A stretch of 64,000 bases of DNA, from assembly GCA_035506275.1 (NCBI GenBank), contig DATJPT010000014.1:149736-213735 (forward strand), in the 5' to 3' direction. A program made the position numbers and the translations under genes. The notes beneath the pieces are model-generated. The model saw only the letters and a program-made list of their open reading frames with translations, did not search any database and was not told where the DNA came from. Numbering within the stretch: position 1 is the first letter of the stretch; every line of letters starts with the position of its first letter. Positions 63,428 to 64,000 of this stretch are shown here, piece after piece. The DNA is from Bacteroidota bacterium (GTDB taxonomy: Bacteria > Bacteroidota > Ignavibacteria > UBA10030 > UBA8401).

Positions 63428-64000
63428 ATGAAACAGATCTATTTTCTCTCTGCGGCTTTGACATTAATCGGAAGCATTTCATTCGCCGCCGACAGCACAT
63501 CAGCAGCGCCGGCGCCGGCCCCGATCACCTGGAGCGGGTTCGTCGACGCGTATTACAGCAAGAATTTCAACAGTCCTGCAACAGAGACGAACCAGTTGCG
63601 CAACTTCGACATCCAGGAGAACCAGTTCACGCTCTCCCTGGCCGAACTCGTCATCCAGAAGGCGGCCTCGCCGGTCGGCTTCCGCTTCGACCTCGACTTC
63701 GGCCCCACGAACGACCTTGTCCAGGGGGGAAACGGCAGCACGCTCAACGTCCTTCAACAGGGCTACCTCACCGCCGTCCTTCCGATCGGCCAGGGGCTGA
63801 CGGTCGATGTGGGGAAGTTCGTGACCCATATGGGGAATGAGGTGATCGAATCGAAGGATAACTGGAACTACAGCCGGTCGTTCCTCTTTGCTTATGCGAT
63901 TCCGTATTACCATACGGGGATCCGCTTGACCTATCCGGTCTCGACAGCCTTAAGCGCGACCGTTCATGTGCTCAACGGCTGGAACTCGACCATCGACAAC
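63428..64000 (+). CDS. BBP2-type outer-membrane porin, 5' part
   Basis: The first 191 codons; the gene runs past the window end. A signal peptide (MKQIYFLSAALTLIGSISFAA) and an Ala/Pro linker precede ITWSGFVDAYYSKNFN and amphipathic strands such as FRFDLDFGPTNDLV, LTVDVGKFVTHMGNEVIES and FAYAIPYYHTGIRLTYPV, which match the beta-barrel porin-2 (OmpL-like) family. AAAGGA lies before the ATG. Its place after glnB suggests nitrogen-linked expression, maybe for an ammonium or amino acid route. Confidence 0.8.
   Translation, partial: MKQIYFLSAALTLIGSISFAADSTSAAPAPAPITWSGFVDAYYSKNFNSPATETNQLRNFDIQENQFTLSLAELVIQKAASPVGFRFDLDFGPTNDLVQGGNGSTLNVLQQGYLTAVLPIGQGLTVDVGKFVTHMGNEVIESKDNWNYSRSFLFAYAIPYYHTGIRLTYPVSTALSATVHVLNGWNSTIDN

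Overview
The window is a compact, gene-dense chromosomal segment of a Gram-negative bacterium. It shows no phage genes, insertion sequences, CRISPR array, rRNA or recognisable tRNA. The gene content points to the FCB group (Bacteroidota/Chlorobi/Ignavibacteria), most likely an Ignavibacteria-like lineage. Reasons: a BshB1 deacetylase for bacillithiol, a PorW/SprE-like TPR lipoprotein, a BBP2-type porin beside glnB, BamD, an ABC-type cytochrome c maturation operon, and a rho promoter whose -10 reads TATATTTG (the TAnnTTTG element of Bacteroidota). Rho is the short form without the long insertion common in Bacteroidia, and Shine-Dalgarno sites are frequent. The taxonomic call is inference.

Layout. 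1-7937: ferredoxin-NADP reductase, a D-2-hydroxyacid dehydrogenase, a Spy/CpxP-like protein, the TPR lipoprotein, pyrK-pyrD and folC. 7934-9453: rho with its own promoter, leader and terminator. 9469-15573: sulfur amino acid lyase, thiolase, 3-hydroxyacyl-CoA dehydrogenase, acyl-CoA dehydrogenase, CoA-acylating (methyl)malonate semialdehyde dehydrogenase. 15619-16302: a methyltransferase. 16328-25948, minus strand: an island for reductive pyrimidine breakdown (NCS1 transporter, dihydropyrimidinase, PreA, PreT, class III aminotransferase, beta-ureidopropionase) interleaved with small membrane proteins, one of which is broken. 26141-34198: LemA, two TPM proteins, DAHP synthase, a multi-sensor histidine kinase, an unusual response regulator, a nitrilase-family amidase, HtpX. 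34221-40791: glutamate dehydrogenase, an unknown membrane protein, a CapA-like protein, BamD, a thioesterase, a nine-repeat FG-GAP protein. 40840-45797: ccmABCDEF. 45803-53926, minus strand: a copper/silver efflux operon (TolC, CusB, CusA) with extra small metal-binding proteins. 54034-62646: bshB1 and then xseA-xseB-dxs, an oxidoreductase, ribD, ribE, a PASTA protein and rpe. 62686-64000: terminator, regulated glnB and the start of a porin.

How the genes fit together. Uracil and thymine can be imported, reduced (PreTA), ring-opened (HydA), decarbamoylated, transaminated and oxidised to acetyl- or propionyl-CoA by the plus-strand semialdehyde dehydrogenase, giving carbon and nitrogen; glnB and glutamate dehydrogenase fit the nitrogen side. 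The ccm operon has a CxxxY-type CcmE and no ccmH in the window, i.e. it resembles the rarer 'system I*'. The copper operon beside it carries a YHS domain at the end of CusB that is cut by one in-frame TAA, a zinc-ribbon/DUF2318 fusion, an HMA lipoprotein and a Cys-rich secreted peptide. The response regulator at 31233 ends in a histidine-kinase-like dimerisation region with Gln where the phospho-His should be. These, with the inverted repeat and structured leader in front of glnB, are the most interesting points.
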